DNA of 26,255 nucleotides from DASSUW01 sp035706585 (GTDB lineage: Bacteria; Actinomycetota; Thermoleophilia; Solirubrobacterales; Solirubrobacteraceae): assembly GCA_035706585.1 (NCBI GenBank), contig DASSUW010000081.1, positions 1 to 26,255 of the forward strand. Direction: 5' to 3'. Within the stretch, counting starts at the first letter, position 1. Each line of letters starts with the position of its first letter. Position numbers and translations under genes: made by a program. The notes beneath the pieces were generated by a model. It was not told the origin of the DNA. It was given only the letters and a program-made list of their open reading frames with translations, and did no database searches. Of the stretch, positions 7,831 through 16,382 are shown piece by piece.

Positions 7831-9867
7831 TCAGCCCGGCAGGTCCTGCACCGCCCGGTAGGCCTCGTTGATCGCGCTGTGCGTGTAGGCGAAGGCGCCC
7901 GAGTCGCTGTTGGCGATCGCGACGTTCTTGTACGGGCGCCGGCCCTTCACGTGCGGCTGGCCGGCCACCGGGCCGTACAGCGCCGGGTCGTAGAGCGACG
8001 TCAGCTCGTAGGCGTAGCCGTAGTTCCAGCGGTTGACCGTGATCGCGTGGATGTCGCGCTCGGGGTCGAAGTCGCCGCCCGCCCGGTTGAGGCTGCGGTC
8101 GAGCACGTCGACGATCGCCCGCTCGTAGTCGCGGAAGCTCATCTCGAGCATCGTCCTGCGGCCCTCCTCGTAGGACTCGAGCTGCGACTTCGCGCGCAGG
8201 CTGCCCGGCGTGCACGTGAGGCTGATCAGCGCCGGCTTGTCGGGCGTGTTCGGCGTCGGCCCGTAGACGCTGCCGAAGCGCGCGCCGGCCTGCAGCGACG
8301 TGCTGTCCCAGAACAGGCTGTTGCCGCGCGGGCTGACGCTGGAGATCTGGGCGTCCGCGAACGCCTGCCAGTTGCGCAGGCCGACGCGGCAGTAGATCAG
8401 CGGCGCCTTGCGCGCATAGTCGAGGTTCTTGACCTGGTCGTGCGGCAGGCCGTCGACGAGCCGGGCGGTGACGCGGTTCCAGCACGCCATCACGACATGC
8501 TTCGCGCGCACGCGCTCGCCGCTGCGACAGTCGCCGCCGGTGCGCACGTACGTGATCTCGGCGAGCTTGCCGCGGCCGTGCGAGGGCTTGACGTCGGTGA
8601 CCGTGTGGTTGAGGCGGATGCGGACGTCGTGGCCGCGCCGGTCGAGCTCGCCGTAGTTCGCCTGGGCGAGGACGATGTTCTCCTGCGTCGGGCGGGCGCC
8701 GTTGACGTCGGAGATCGCGCTCGGGATGAGCTTGCCGACGAGCAGCCGCAGCAGCGACGTGTTGCCGTCCGGCCACGCGCGCGTCGGGCCGCCGGCCTCC
8801 TGCATGTCCTGCTGGGCGGTGCGGCCGATGCCGGGGAAGATCGTCGGCTCGAGACCCAGGCCCGTGAAGCCGTCCTCCTCCAGCGCCCACATGTCACCGG
8901 CCTGGGTGACGTGGATGCCGGCGGCGAACAGCGAGTGCGAGGTGCGCTGGAACCAGCCGGTCGCCTCCTCGTTGACGCCGACGTAGTCCATGAGGTAGCG
9001 CTTGTACGTGATCCGCGCGAGGATCGCCTTCTTCTCCTGGTCGGTCTTCGGGCCGTGCTTGAGCGCGATCCAGTCGGTCGTCTCGTCCTCGAAGATGCGG
9101 GCGATGCCCTCGCGCGCCTCGGGCGAGTACGGCGTGCCCGCCAGGAAGTCCGCCCACGACTGCGAGCCGAGCTTGTTGCGGATCAGGTAGTCCTGGCCCC
9201 AGTCCTTGCGCGGGAACAGGAGCATCGGGCGCAGGCCGTAGGTGGCCGGGATCCCAGGCCCCTGCGTGCTCGGGAAGTTGGCCGGGTCGACGCCGCAGAA
9301 CGCGAGCATGTCGAGGGCCGGCTGGCCGTAGGAGCCCGGGATGTCGAGCAGCGCGCCGGCCGGCCGGTTCCAGGTGCCGATGCTGTCGAGGTTGACGGTG
9401 CCGCCGTTGCGCAGCAGCGTCGTGTCGCCGATGTGGAACTCGTTGCGGTGCGAGTGCCCGCCGAAGTCCGGCAGCGGGTCGATCAGCAGGATCTTCGCGT
9501 CGGCGCCGAAGCGGTCCTGGTACCACTTCGCGGCCGCGAGCCCGCTGGCGCCGGCGCCGACCACGACGAGGTCGTAGGCGTCGTCGACGTCGCGGACGTG
9601 CCGCGGATGGATCCCCGGGCCGCCCTTGGTGGAGTGGACGTCCTTGGGGTTCGGGAAGCCGTCGATGGCGATCGTGTCGCGGATGACCGCGTTGCGCTGG
9701 CCGACGATGCCCGTGTCGGTCGGCGGATAGCTGCTGGTGCGGGAGCGGGACCTCAGCGCCGCTTCGGCGCCGGTCAGATTGGGAGCGGCGGCGGCAGCCG
9801 CCAGGCCCGCGGCGGTGATGGCGACCCCGTCCAGGAAGTCGCGCCTGGTGATCCGGTCCTCGGCCAT
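7831..9867 (-). CDS. Tat-exported FAD-dependent oxidoreductase, spermidine-dehydrogenase-like
   Basis: A 678-residue flavoprotein. It starts with a twin-arginine signal (ITRRDFLDG at residues 6-14, then the Ala-rich stretch AAGLAAAAAAP), so it is folded with its cofactor before export. The dinucleotide-binding motif is VVVGAGASGLAAAKWY, with glycines at 104, 106 and 109, followed by ILLIDPLPDFGGH; the C-terminal flavin contact is near NVAIANSDSGAFAYTH. The overall pattern (RRDFLxG, YPPxxTGxxG, FGGHSHRNEF) is that of flavoproteins often annotated as spermidine dehydrogenase. The substrate is not proven; an amine is a guess from the family. The ATG has a good AGAGGA site. It starts 31 bp after the FGE stop, so it likely belongs to the sulfatase operon. 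Confidence 0.85.
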   Translation of the reverse strand: MAEDRITRRDFLDGVAITAAGLAAAAAAPNLTGAEAALRSRSRTSSYPPTDTGIVGQRNAVIRDTIAIDGFPNPKDVHSTKGGPGIHPRHVRDVDDAYDLVVVGAGASGLAAAKWYQDRFGADAKILLIDPLPDFGGHSHRNEFHIGDTTLLRNGGTVNLDSIGTWNRPAGALLDIPGSYGQPALDMLAFCGVDPANFPSTQGPGIPATYGLRPMLLFPRKDWGQDYLIRNKLGSQSWADFLAGTPYSPEAREGIARIFEDETTDWIALKHGPKTDQEKKAILARITYKRYLMDYVGVNEEATGWFQRTSHSLFAAGIHVTQAGDMWALEEDGFTGLGLEPTIFPGIGRTAQQDMQEAGGPTRAWPDGNTSLLRLLVGKLIPSAISDVNGARPTQENIVLAQANYGELDRRGHDVRIRLNHTVTDVKPSHGRGKLAEITYVRTGGDCRSGERVRAKHVVMACWNRVTARLVDGLPHDQVKNLDYARKAPLIYCRVGLRNWQAFADAQISSVSPRGNSLFWDSTSLQAGARFGSVYGPTPNTPDKPALISLTCTPGSLRAKSQLESYEEGRRTMLEMSFRDYERAIVDVLDRSLNRAGGDFDPERDIHAITVNRWNYGYAYELTSLYDPALYGPVAGQPHVKGRRPYKNVAIANSDSGAFAYTHSAINEAYRAVQDLPG

Positions 9868-9898
9868 GGCCCATCCTCTGTGGGCAAACGGTTACCGG

Positions 9899-10855
9899 TC
9901 AACCGCCGCCGCCGATAGATGGCGCCCTCGCGGTTCGCCGATCCGGCGCATCCGGCGCGGTCCCCGATGCGCTGCGCACGACGCAGCGGAAGCCGATGTG
10001 GCCGGTCGACGTGTCGACGGCCTCGCCCTGGCGCGCCGCCGGCCGGTAGCGCAGGCAGTAGTTGGGCGCGCACAGGTGAGATCCGCCCTTGATCACGTGG
10101 CGCGGGATCTGCGCGCCGGCCTCACCGGGCGCGCAGCACGGGGTCGGCGACGGCTCGCGCTCGAACCGGTCGCACGTCCACTCCCAGACGTTGCCGGTCA
10201 CGTCGTGCAAGCCGTGGCCGTTGGGAGGGAACGCCCCGACCGGCGACGTGCCGACGTATCCGTCCGTGCGCAGGTTCTGCCACGGGAACTCGCCCTGCCA
10301 CGTGTTGGCCATCATGCGGCCGGCGGGAGCGAACTCGTCGCCCCACGCGAAGCGCTTGCCGGCGAGGCCGCCGCGGGCGGCGCGCTCCCACTCGACCTCG
10401 GTCGGGAGCGCCTTGCCCGCCCATGCCGCGTAGGCCGCGGCGTCCTCGTAGGCGACGTGCACGACGGGGTGGCGTGCCCGCGTGTAGACCTCCGAGCGCG
10501 GCCCCTCGGGGCGCTGCCAGTTCGCGCCCGGGACGTACGCCCACCAGTTCCGGAAGTCGCGCAGGTCGACGGGGCCGCGCGTCGGGCGGAACACGAGCGA
10601 GCCGGGGACCAGCAGGCGCGGATCGGCGTCCGGGTAGTCGGCACTCGCCGGTGTGCGCTCCGCGACGGTGACATGGCCGGTCGCCTTCACGAAGCGGCGG
10701 AACTCGGCCACGGTCACCGGATGCGCATCGATCCAGAAGCCGTCGACCGACGTCTCGCGGACGGGACGCTCCTCCGGATAGAACTCGTCCGATCCCATGA
10801 GGAAGGACCCGCCCGGGACCCATGCCATGTCCGTGGGTGCGGCCGTCGGCATCAT
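9899..10855 (-). CDS. Formylglycine-generating enzyme (SUMF1/FGE, sulfatase-activating)
   Basis: A 318-residue enzyme that oxidises the active-site cysteine of type I sulfatases (C-x-P-x-R) to formylglycine using copper and oxygen. The FGE-sulfatase fold is clear: MAWVPGGSFLMGSD, PVTVAEFRRFVKATG, LPTEVEWERAARGG, GLHDVTGNVWEWTCDRF and HIGFRCVVR. The catalytic cysteine pair is present as C262 and C267 in GGSHLCAPNYCLRYRPAARQ, matching the C-x4-C-x-RYR of true aerobic FGEs rather than unrelated SUMF1-fold proteins. No signal peptide is seen, so it acts in the cytoplasm. The ATG overlaps the sulfatase stop in TGATG, so the two are translationally coupled. Mycobacteria have the same pairing of an AtsA-type sulfatase and FGE. 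Confidence 0.95.
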   Translation of the reverse strand: MMPTAAPTDMAWVPGGSFLMGSDEFYPEERPVRETSVDGFWIDAHPVTVAEFRRFVKATGHVTVAERTPASADYPDADPRLLVPGSLVFRPTRGPVDLRDFRNWWAYVPGANWQRPEGPRSEVYTRARHPVVHVAYEDAAAYAAWAGKALPTEVEWERAARGGLAGKRFAWGDEFAPAGRMMANTWQGEFPWQNLRTDGYVGTSPVGAFPPNGHGLHDVTGNVWEWTCDRFEREPSPTPCCAPGEAGAQIPRHVIKGGSHLCAPNYCLRYRPAARQGEAVDTSTGHIGFRCVVRSASGTAPDAPDRRTARAPSIGGGG

Positions 10856-13206
10856 CAGTCGCGCGCGATGTAGGCGAGCACCTCCTTCTCGTGGTCGACG
10901 TAGTGCTCGCCGCTGACGTCGATCACGACGCGCTCGATCGTCCCGCCGGTGAACGCGAACGGTGCCCGGTAGTCGGGCGCGACCGCCGAGCCGCTGTCGC
11001 GGCCGACGCAGAGTCCGTCGCCGACGAGCGAGAACATCCCGGGTTGGGTCGTGATCTCGCCGTCGGCCACCGGCTCGGTGTCGACGTACAGCGTGAGCGT
11101 GCCGACCGCGCTCAGCGTGCCGGCCTCGTCGCCGGTCTTGGCGAACTCGGCGCTGAGGACGTGCGTGCCCGCCGGGACCGGCGTCGCGGACGTGATCGTC
11201 TGCACCCGCTCGCCGAGCCAGTTGTAGACGTAGTGCAGGTGACCGTCCTTGACGTAGAGCGCGTGGCCGCCGGCGACGCCGCCGTGGGCGAACAGCACGC
11301 CGCGCGCGTCGCCGTCGTCGATCGTGACCCCGGCGGCGATCGTGTACGAGCGCCGCCGGACGTTGACCGCGACGGACTCGGGGATCTCCGCCGTGCCCGG
11401 GTAGTAGATGTAGCGGTCGCGCGGCTCGCTCGGCTGCGGACGCGGCGAGGACAGGATCTCCAGCGCCGTGCGGTCGTCGAGCGGGAGTCCCTTGTACACG
11501 CCGGCGTAGTAGAACCACAGTCCCTTGAGCTGCTCGAGCCGGTCGGGATGGTGCGCCGCGACGTTGTGCATCTGGCTGCGGTCGCGGCGCAGGTCGTAGA
11601 GCTCCCAGACGTCGCGCTCGAAGTTCCCCCAGCCCGAGATCGGCGGGTGCAGCGTGGTCGCGAGCCACCCCTGGTGATAGAGCGCGCGCATGCCGAGCAT
11701 CGAGTAGAACTGCGTCTCGCGGCCGGGGGCGTCGGCGCTGGCGAACGACGCGGCGAAGCTCTCGCCCTCGATCGGGCTCTGCGTGTAGCCCTTCAGCACG
11801 TCGGGCGGCTCGACGCCGAGCGCCTCGTACAGCGTCGGCACGACGTCGACCGCGTGCAGGTACTGGTGGCGCACCTCGCCGCGCGCCGCGATGCCGGCCG
11901 GCCACGCGACGATCAGCGGGTCGGCCACGCCGCCCTCGTAGCCGGCGAAGCGCTTCCAGTACGGGAACGGCGTGTCGAACGCCCACGCCCAGCCGGTGTT
12001 GTAGTGGTTGTAGGCCGTCGGGCTGCCGAGCTCGTCGAGCCGCGCGAGGTTCGCCTCGATCGTGTCCGGCACGTTGTTGAAGAACTTGTTCTCGTTGAAC
12101 GAGCCGTTCGGGCCGCCTTCGCCGCTGGAGCCGTTGTCGGAGACCACGACGATGATCGTGTTGTCGAGCTGCTCGGAGTCCTCGAGGTAGTCGATGAAGC
12201 GGCCGATCTCGGCGTCGGTGTACGACACGAAGCCGGCGAACACCTCGGCCATGCGGGCGAACAGGCGCCGTTCGTCGTCGCTCAGCGAGTCCCACGGCCG
12301 CACGAAGTCCAGCTGAGGCCAGGGCTGGCCGTCCGGCCCGGTGACGTCCGGCTCGCCGTGCGGGTTGATCGGCGACAGCTCGACGTCGGCGGCGAACAGG
12401 CCGAGCTCCTTCTGCCGCGCCAGGATGTCGGCGCGGATCGCCTCGTAGCCCTCGTCGAAGCGTCCCGCGTAGCGGTCGGCCCACTCCTTGAAGACGTGGT
12501 GCGGGGCGTGCGCGCAGCCGGGACAGAGGTACATGAACCATGGCTTCTGGGGAGCGACGGCCTTCGCATCGCGGACGAACTCGATCGCCCGGTCGGCGAG
12601 GTCGGCCGACAGGTGGTAGCCGTCCTCCGGCCGCGCCGGCTGATCGACGATGTGGTTGTCGTAGACGAGGTCCGGATACCACTGGTTGGTCTCGCCGCCG
12701 AGGAACCCGTAGAAGCGCTCGAAGCCGCGGCCCAGCGGCCAGCGGCCCTTCCACGACGAGAGGTCGATCTCGTCGCCGGGCGTGAGGTGCCATTTGCCGA
12801 TCGCGTACGTGTTCCAGCCGCGCTCGTTGAGCACCTCGGCGATCGTGCCGTTCTCGAACGGGATCCGCGCCGAGAAGCCCGGGAAGCCGGCCGCGCCCTC
12901 GGTGATGCAGGCCATGTTGTTCGACGTCGCGTTGCGCCCGTTGAGCAGACTCGAGCGCGTCGGCGAGCACAGCGCGGTCGTGTGGAAGTTCGAGTAGCGC
13001 AGCCCGCTGTCGGCGATGCGGCGCATCGTGGGCGTCTCGATCGGCCCGCCGAACACGTCCATCGCCCCGTAGCCGACGTCGTCCCACACGATCATCAGCA
13101 CGTTCGGCGCGCCGTCGGGCGCGCGCGGCTGCACGAACGGCGCCCAGTCGGGCTCCGAGTCGCGGATGTCGACCGCCACTCGTCCTTGCCAGCCTTGCCG
13201 AGCCAT
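10855..13206 (-). CDS. AtsA-type arylsulfatase (type I, Cys/formylglycine)
   Basis: A 783-residue sulfatase, close in length to mycobacterial AtsA proteins. The alkaline-phosphatase-like core starts with NVLMIVWDDVGYGAMDVFGG, which supplies metal-binding D42-D43. The modified cysteine is C80 in TALCSPTRSSLLNGRN, the CxPxR signature that the adjacent FGE converts to formylglycine. IGKWHL, the VVVSDNGSSGEGG metal site and KRFAGYEGGVADPLIVAWP follow. The C-terminal 150 or so residues form a beta-rich LamG-like domain typical of this long subfamily. ATG at 13206 has GAGG 11 bp upstream; a GTG two codons earlier is the alternative. No export signal is visible, so it is probably cytoplasmic. It would hydrolyse sulfate esters; the natural substrate is unknown. 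Confidence 0.95.
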   Translation of the reverse strand: MARQGWQGRVAVDIRDSEPDWAPFVQPRAPDGAPNVLMIVWDDVGYGAMDVFGGPIETPTMRRIADSGLRYSNFHTTALCSPTRSSLLNGRNATSNNMACITEGAAGFPGFSARIPFENGTIAEVLNERGWNTYAIGKWHLTPGDEIDLSSWKGRWPLGRGFERFYGFLGGETNQWYPDLVYDNHIVDQPARPEDGYHLSADLADRAIEFVRDAKAVAPQKPWFMYLCPGCAHAPHHVFKEWADRYAGRFDEGYEAIRADILARQKELGLFAADVELSPINPHGEPDVTGPDGQPWPQLDFVRPWDSLSDDERRLFARMAEVFAGFVSYTDAEIGRFIDYLEDSEQLDNTIIVVVSDNGSSGEGGPNGSFNENKFFNNVPDTIEANLARLDELGSPTAYNHYNTGWAWAFDTPFPYWKRFAGYEGGVADPLIVAWPAGIAARGEVRHQYLHAVDVVPTLYEALGVEPPDVLKGYTQSPIEGESFAASFASADAPGRETQFYSMLGMRALYHQGWLATTLHPPISGWGNFERDVWELYDLRRDRSQMHNVAAHHPDRLEQLKGLWFYYAGVYKGLPLDDRTALEILSSPRPQPSEPRDRYIYYPGTAEIPESVAVNVRRRSYTIAAGVTIDDGDARGVLFAHGGVAGGHALYVKDGHLHYVYNWLGERVQTITSATPVPAGTHVLSAEFAKTGDEAGTLSAVGTLTLYVDTEPVADGEITTQPGMFSLVGDGLCVGRDSGSAVAPDYRAPFAFTGGTIERVVIDVSGEHYVDHEKEVLAYIARD

Positions 13207-13223
13207 ACACACACCGCCTCGCC

Positions 13224-13274
13224 GGGGACAGGGTCCCCGATCATCGGTGCACCGGCCCGGGGTGTCATCACCCC
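13224..13274 (-). promoter_or_regulatory. Hairpin-rich leader upstream of the sulfatase gene
   Basis: Two perfect inverted repeats lie just before the sulfatase: GGGGAC-AGG-GTCCCC (13224-13238) and GGGGTG-TCAT-CACCCC (13259-13274). A further GGGTG at 13279-13283 can pair with the same CACCC arm, so two alternative hairpins compete. They could be a terminator for the upstream RTX gene, an operator or an attenuator. There is no U-run, and no promoter was recognised. Confidence 0.4.
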
Positions 13275-13317
13275 ACTTGGGTGAACGCCCGCCCGGCGGC
13301 AGTGCGCGCTCGGCGCG

Positions 13318-14385
13318 CTATGCGCCGCACTTGCCGGGCTTCTTCGCGCCCGGCGGCAGGCACAGGGTCGTGCGCTTGGGCAGCCTGTGGCTGCGCATCC
13401 GGTAGCGCACGACCCTGCCCATCGTGTCGCGCGCGGTGATGCGCAGCTCGAGGACCGCGCCGGGCTCGAGCTGCGCGCGCTTGAACAGCTTGGTGGCCAC
13501 CGCCCTGTGCTTCTTCACCCGCAGCTTGCGCGCGCCGAACGGGCAGCCGCTGTTCTTGCCGCGGCAGCGGATCCGGACCTGGCCGTGGCTCGGTACGCGG
13601 CTGAACTTCAGCCGCGTCACCTGCGTGTAGGCCGTGAACGCCAGCCATCCGGTGGCGATGCTCGCGCGGTTGCGCCGCCAGTCGGCGTCCTTGCGATCGC
13701 AGTTCTCGTCGATCCCGTTCTGCGGCTCGTCGCGCGCGCCCGGGTGGATGCGCGCGTCGCCGTCGTTGCAGTCGGCATCGTGGGCGTACCCGTCGCCGTC
13801 GTCGTCGCGTACGGGCCGGTCGACCGACTCGCAGCCGACCGTGGCCGGGTCGCCGACGTCGACGACCGCCACGTCGCGGGTGCCGGCGCCGCAGTCGATC
13901 CCGGCGTCGATCTCGCCGTCGCGCGCGTTGAGCGTGTCGTCGCCGGCGCCGCCGCTCAGCGCGTCGCTGCCGGCGCCGCCGGTGAGCGTGTCGTCGTCGC
14001 TGCCGCCGGTGAGCGTGTCGTTGCCGGCGCCGCCGTCGATCGCCGCCGGCCGTGCCGGCAGGCCCAGCATGAACGGCTCCATGAGGGCGACGCTGTCGTT
14101 GCCCGCCGCGAGGTTGAAGACGAAGCGGTCGCCGTCGCGCGGGCACACGACGGCCGCGCCGCTGGCCTCGCAGCCGTTGCCGTTCGTCAGGCCGGAGGCG
14201 GTGAAGCGGTAGGCGGGGTTCATGCCGACGTCCTGCCCGGCGTCGACGGTCACGACGTCCGCCGCGCTCGTGCCCGCGAACGTGATGTCGTGCGTGGTGC
14301 CGTTGTAGGAGACGACGCTCGCCCCAGCCACGGACGGCAGCGCGAGCAGCACCCCCACCGCGACCGAGACGCCCGTCCTGAGCAC
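13318..14385 (-). CDS. Secreted RTX calcium-binding / putative metal-binding repeat protein
   Basis: A 355-residue exported protein. GTG at 14385 follows a GAGAGGG site by 8 bp and opens a Sec signal (LRTGVSVAVGVLLALPSVAGA). Residues about 117-153 carry RTX nonapeptides (GGAGNDTLT, GGSDDDTLT, GGAGSDALS, GGAGDDTLN), which bind Ca2+ in a beta-roll outside the cell. Residues about 194-222 hold an Asp-rich putative metal-binding motif (DDDGDGYAHDADCNDGD, then HPGA and NGIDENCD). The C-terminal third is basic with four cysteines near its end and resembles tail domains common in Thermoleophilia surface proteins. It lacks enzymatic motifs, so a structural or adhesive surface role is inferred. It is divergent from ftsH (53 bp between starts). 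Confidence 0.85.
   Translation of the reverse strand: MLRTGVSVAVGVLLALPSVAGASVVSYNGTTHDITFAGTSAADVVTVDAGQDVGMNPAYRFTASGLTNGNGCEASGAAVVCPRDGDRFVFNLAAGNDSVALMEPFMLGLPARPAAIDGGAGNDTLTGGSDDDTLTGGAGSDALSGGAGDDTLNARDGEIDAGIDCGAGTRDVAVVDVGDPATVGCESVDRPVRDDDGDGYAHDADCNDGDARIHPGARDEPQNGIDENCDRKDADWRRNRASIATGWLAFTAYTQVTRLKFSRVPSHGQVRIRCRGKNSGCPFGARKLRVKKHRAVATKLFKRAQLEPGAVLELRITARDTMGRVVRYRMRSHRLPKRTTLCLPPGAKKPGKCGA
13928..14035 (-). repeat. Four 27-bp in-frame tandem repeats (RTX nonapeptides)
   Basis: Four consecutive 27-bp units begin at 13928, 13955, 13982 and 14009. Each encodes one GG-x-G-x-D-x-L-x nonapeptide of the RTX beta-roll in the gene on the minus strand. The copies differ at several positions. 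Being in-frame, the array can gain or lose copies without disrupting the protein. Confidence 0.85.
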
Positions 14386-14438
14386 GGGCGGGACCCTCTC
14401 AATTATGGACGCTTGAAGTCAACTGGCACACTTGTCCA

Positions 14439-16382
14439 ATGGCCGAGGCTCCCCACGAACGCCGACCGCGCACGCCGCTTCCGCGCGGGGACGATCCGAA
14501 CCAGCGCCCGAGCTTCTGGAAGACCTTCGGCGGGCGGTTCTGGGCGCTGATCCTGATCCTGCTCGTCCTGAACTACCTCAGCGTCGCGATCTTCGCTCCC
14601 GGTCGCGAGAAGTCGGTGACGATCCCGTACACGCCGACGTTCCTGGATCAGGTCCAGGCCGACAACGTGTCCAAGATCTCCGCCGAGGGCGAGGCGGTCA
14701 GCGGCGAGTTCAAGAAGGCGATCAAGTACCCGCCCGACAGCAACCAGGACGCGGCCAAGAACTTCGAGACCCAGGTCCCGACGTTCGCGAACAACGACGC
14801 CCTGTCCAAGCTGCTCGAGGACCACAACGTCACGGTCGAGGCCAAGCCGATCAACGAGGGCCGCGGGTTCCTGCTGAACCTGATCCTCGGCTTCGGCCCC
14901 GTGATCCTGCTGGTCGCGCTGTTCGTGTGGATCAGCCGCCGCGCCGCCGGCGGGCAGATGAACGCGCTCGGCGGCTTCGGCCGCTCGCGCGCCCGCCGCA
15001 TCGAAGGCGCGCAGACGAAGGTCACGTTCAAGGACGTCGCCGGCATCGACGAGTCCAAGGGCGAGCTCACCGAGGTCGTCGACTTCCTCAAGAACCCGGA
15101 CCGCTACCGCAAGCTCGGCGGGCGCATCCCGCGCGGCGTGCTGCTCGCCGGCCGCCCCGGCACCGGCAAGACGCTGCTCGCGCGCGCCGTCGCCGGCGAG
15201 GCGGGCGTCCCGTTCTTCTCGGTCTCCGCGTCCGAGTTCGTGGAGGCGATCGTCGGCATCGGCGCCGCCCGCGTGCGCGACCTGTTCAAGCAGGCCAAGG
15301 AGTCCCAGCCCGCGATCATCTTCGTCGACGAGCTCGACGCGATCGGCCGCTCGCGCAGCAGCGGCCAGGCGGGCTTCGGCGGCAACGACGAGCGCGAGCA
15401 GACGCTCAACCAGATCCTCACGGAGATGGACGGCTTCGAGTCCGGCGCCGCCGTGATCGTCCTGGCGGCCACCAACCGCCCGGAGGTGCTCGACGCCGCG
15501 CTGCTCCGTCCCGGCCGCTTCGACCGCCGTGTCACGGTCCCGCCGCCCGACAAGGACGGCCGCCGCAAGATCCTCGAGGTCCACACGCGCTCGCTGCCGC
15601 TCGGCGACGACGTCGACCTGGACCGCATCGCCGCCTCCACGCCCGGCATGGTCGGCGCCGACCTCGCGAACCTCGCCAACGAGGCCGCGCTCCTCGCCGC
15701 TCGCCGCGGGCACGAGAAGGTCGCCGAGGCCGACTTCACGGACAGCCTCGAGAAGATCGTGCTGGGCGCGCCGCGCGGGCTCGTGCTCACCGACGAGGAG
15801 AAGCGCCGCACCGCCTACCACGAGTCCGGCCACGCGCTGGTCGGCATGCTCACGCCCGGCGCCGACCCCGTCCGCAAGGTCTCGATCATCCCGCGCACGA
15901 TGTCGCTCGGCGTGACGATCTCGGCGCCCGACGTCGAGCGCACCAACTACGACGAGGAGCACCTGATCACGCGGATCAAGGTCGCGCTCGGCGGCCGCGT
16001 CGCCGAGGAGCTCGTGTACGACTCGATCAGCGCCGGCGCCGAGTCCGACATCCAGCAGCTGACGATGATCGCGCGCCAGATGGTCGGGCGGTGGGGGATG
16101 AGCCGCCAGATCGGCCCGGTCGCCGTGATCCCCAGCGAGGCGCAGAACCCGCTGCTGCCCGGCGCCGCCGAGGTGTCGGAGAGCACGCGGCGGCTCGTCG
16201 ACGAGGAGGTGCGCCGGATCGTCGAGGAGGCGCACCAGGACGTCTCGCGCCTGCTGTCCGAGCATCGCGACCGGCTCGACTCGCTGACCGAGGCGCTGCT
16301 GGTGGCCGAGACGCTCGACGAGGACGAGGCGTACGCCGCCGCGCGCGTAGAGCGGCGCCAGGAAGAGCCGGCACCGGCATAA
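14439..16382 (+). CDS. ftsH: FtsH-family membrane AAA+ zinc metalloprotease
   Basis: A 647-residue membrane-anchored ATP-dependent protease that degrades membrane and short-lived soluble proteins as a hexamer. Transmembrane segments lie at about 33-53 and 145-167, flanking the small extracytoplasmic domain. The AAA module has Walker A GRPGTGKT (238-245; usually GPPGTGKT), Walker B IIFVDELDAIG and the SRH with arginine fingers (LLRPGRFDRRV). The zinc site is H461-E462-S-G-H465. Two departures from typical FtsH stand out: Arg instead of Pro in Walker A, and pore loop FVEAIVGIG, where the aromatic residue of the usual F-V-G is Ile (I271). ATG at 14439 fits the N-terminus, though no clear ribosome-binding site is seen. 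It may be a specialised paralogue rather than the housekeeping copy. Confidence 0.93.
   Translation: MAEAPHERRPRTPLPRGDDPNQRPSFWKTFGGRFWALILILLVLNYLSVAIFAPGREKSVTIPYTPTFLDQVQADNVSKISAEGEAVSGEFKKAIKYPPDSNQDAAKNFETQVPTFANNDALSKLLEDHNVTVEAKPINEGRGFLLNLILGFGPVILLVALFVWISRRAAGGQMNALGGFGRSRARRIEGAQTKVTFKDVAGIDESKGELTEVVDFLKNPDRYRKLGGRIPRGVLLAGRPGTGKTLLARAVAGEAGVPFFSVSASEFVEAIVGIGAARVRDLFKQAKESQPAIIFVDELDAIGRSRSSGQAGFGGNDEREQTLNQILTEMDGFESGAAVIVLAATNRPEVLDAALLRPGRFDRRVTVPPPDKDGRRKILEVHTRSLPLGDDVDLDRIAASTPGMVGADLANLANEAALLAARRGHEKVAEADFTDSLEKIVLGAPRGLVLTDEEKRRTAYHESGHALVGMLTPGADPVRKVSIIPRTMSLGVTISAPDVERTNYDEEHLITRIKVALGGRVAEELVYDSISAGAESDIQQLTMIARQMVGRWGMSRQIGPVAVIPSEAQNPLLPGAAEVSESTRRLVDEEVRRIVEEAHQDVSRLLSEHRDRLDSLTEALLVAETLDEDEAYAAARVERRQEEPAPA

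Noticed and set aside
13960..14035. Repeated 27-bp units considered as a CRISPR-like or intergenic repeat
   Set aside because: They have no spacers and are in-frame codons of RTX nonapeptides in the gene on the minus strand.
14385..14439. Possible heat-shock HAIR or CIRCE operator before ftsH
   Set aside because: The TTGA-AG-TCAA palindrome is short and the required second halves (ACTCAAG, or GAGTGCTAA) are missing; no known heat-shock operator can be supported.
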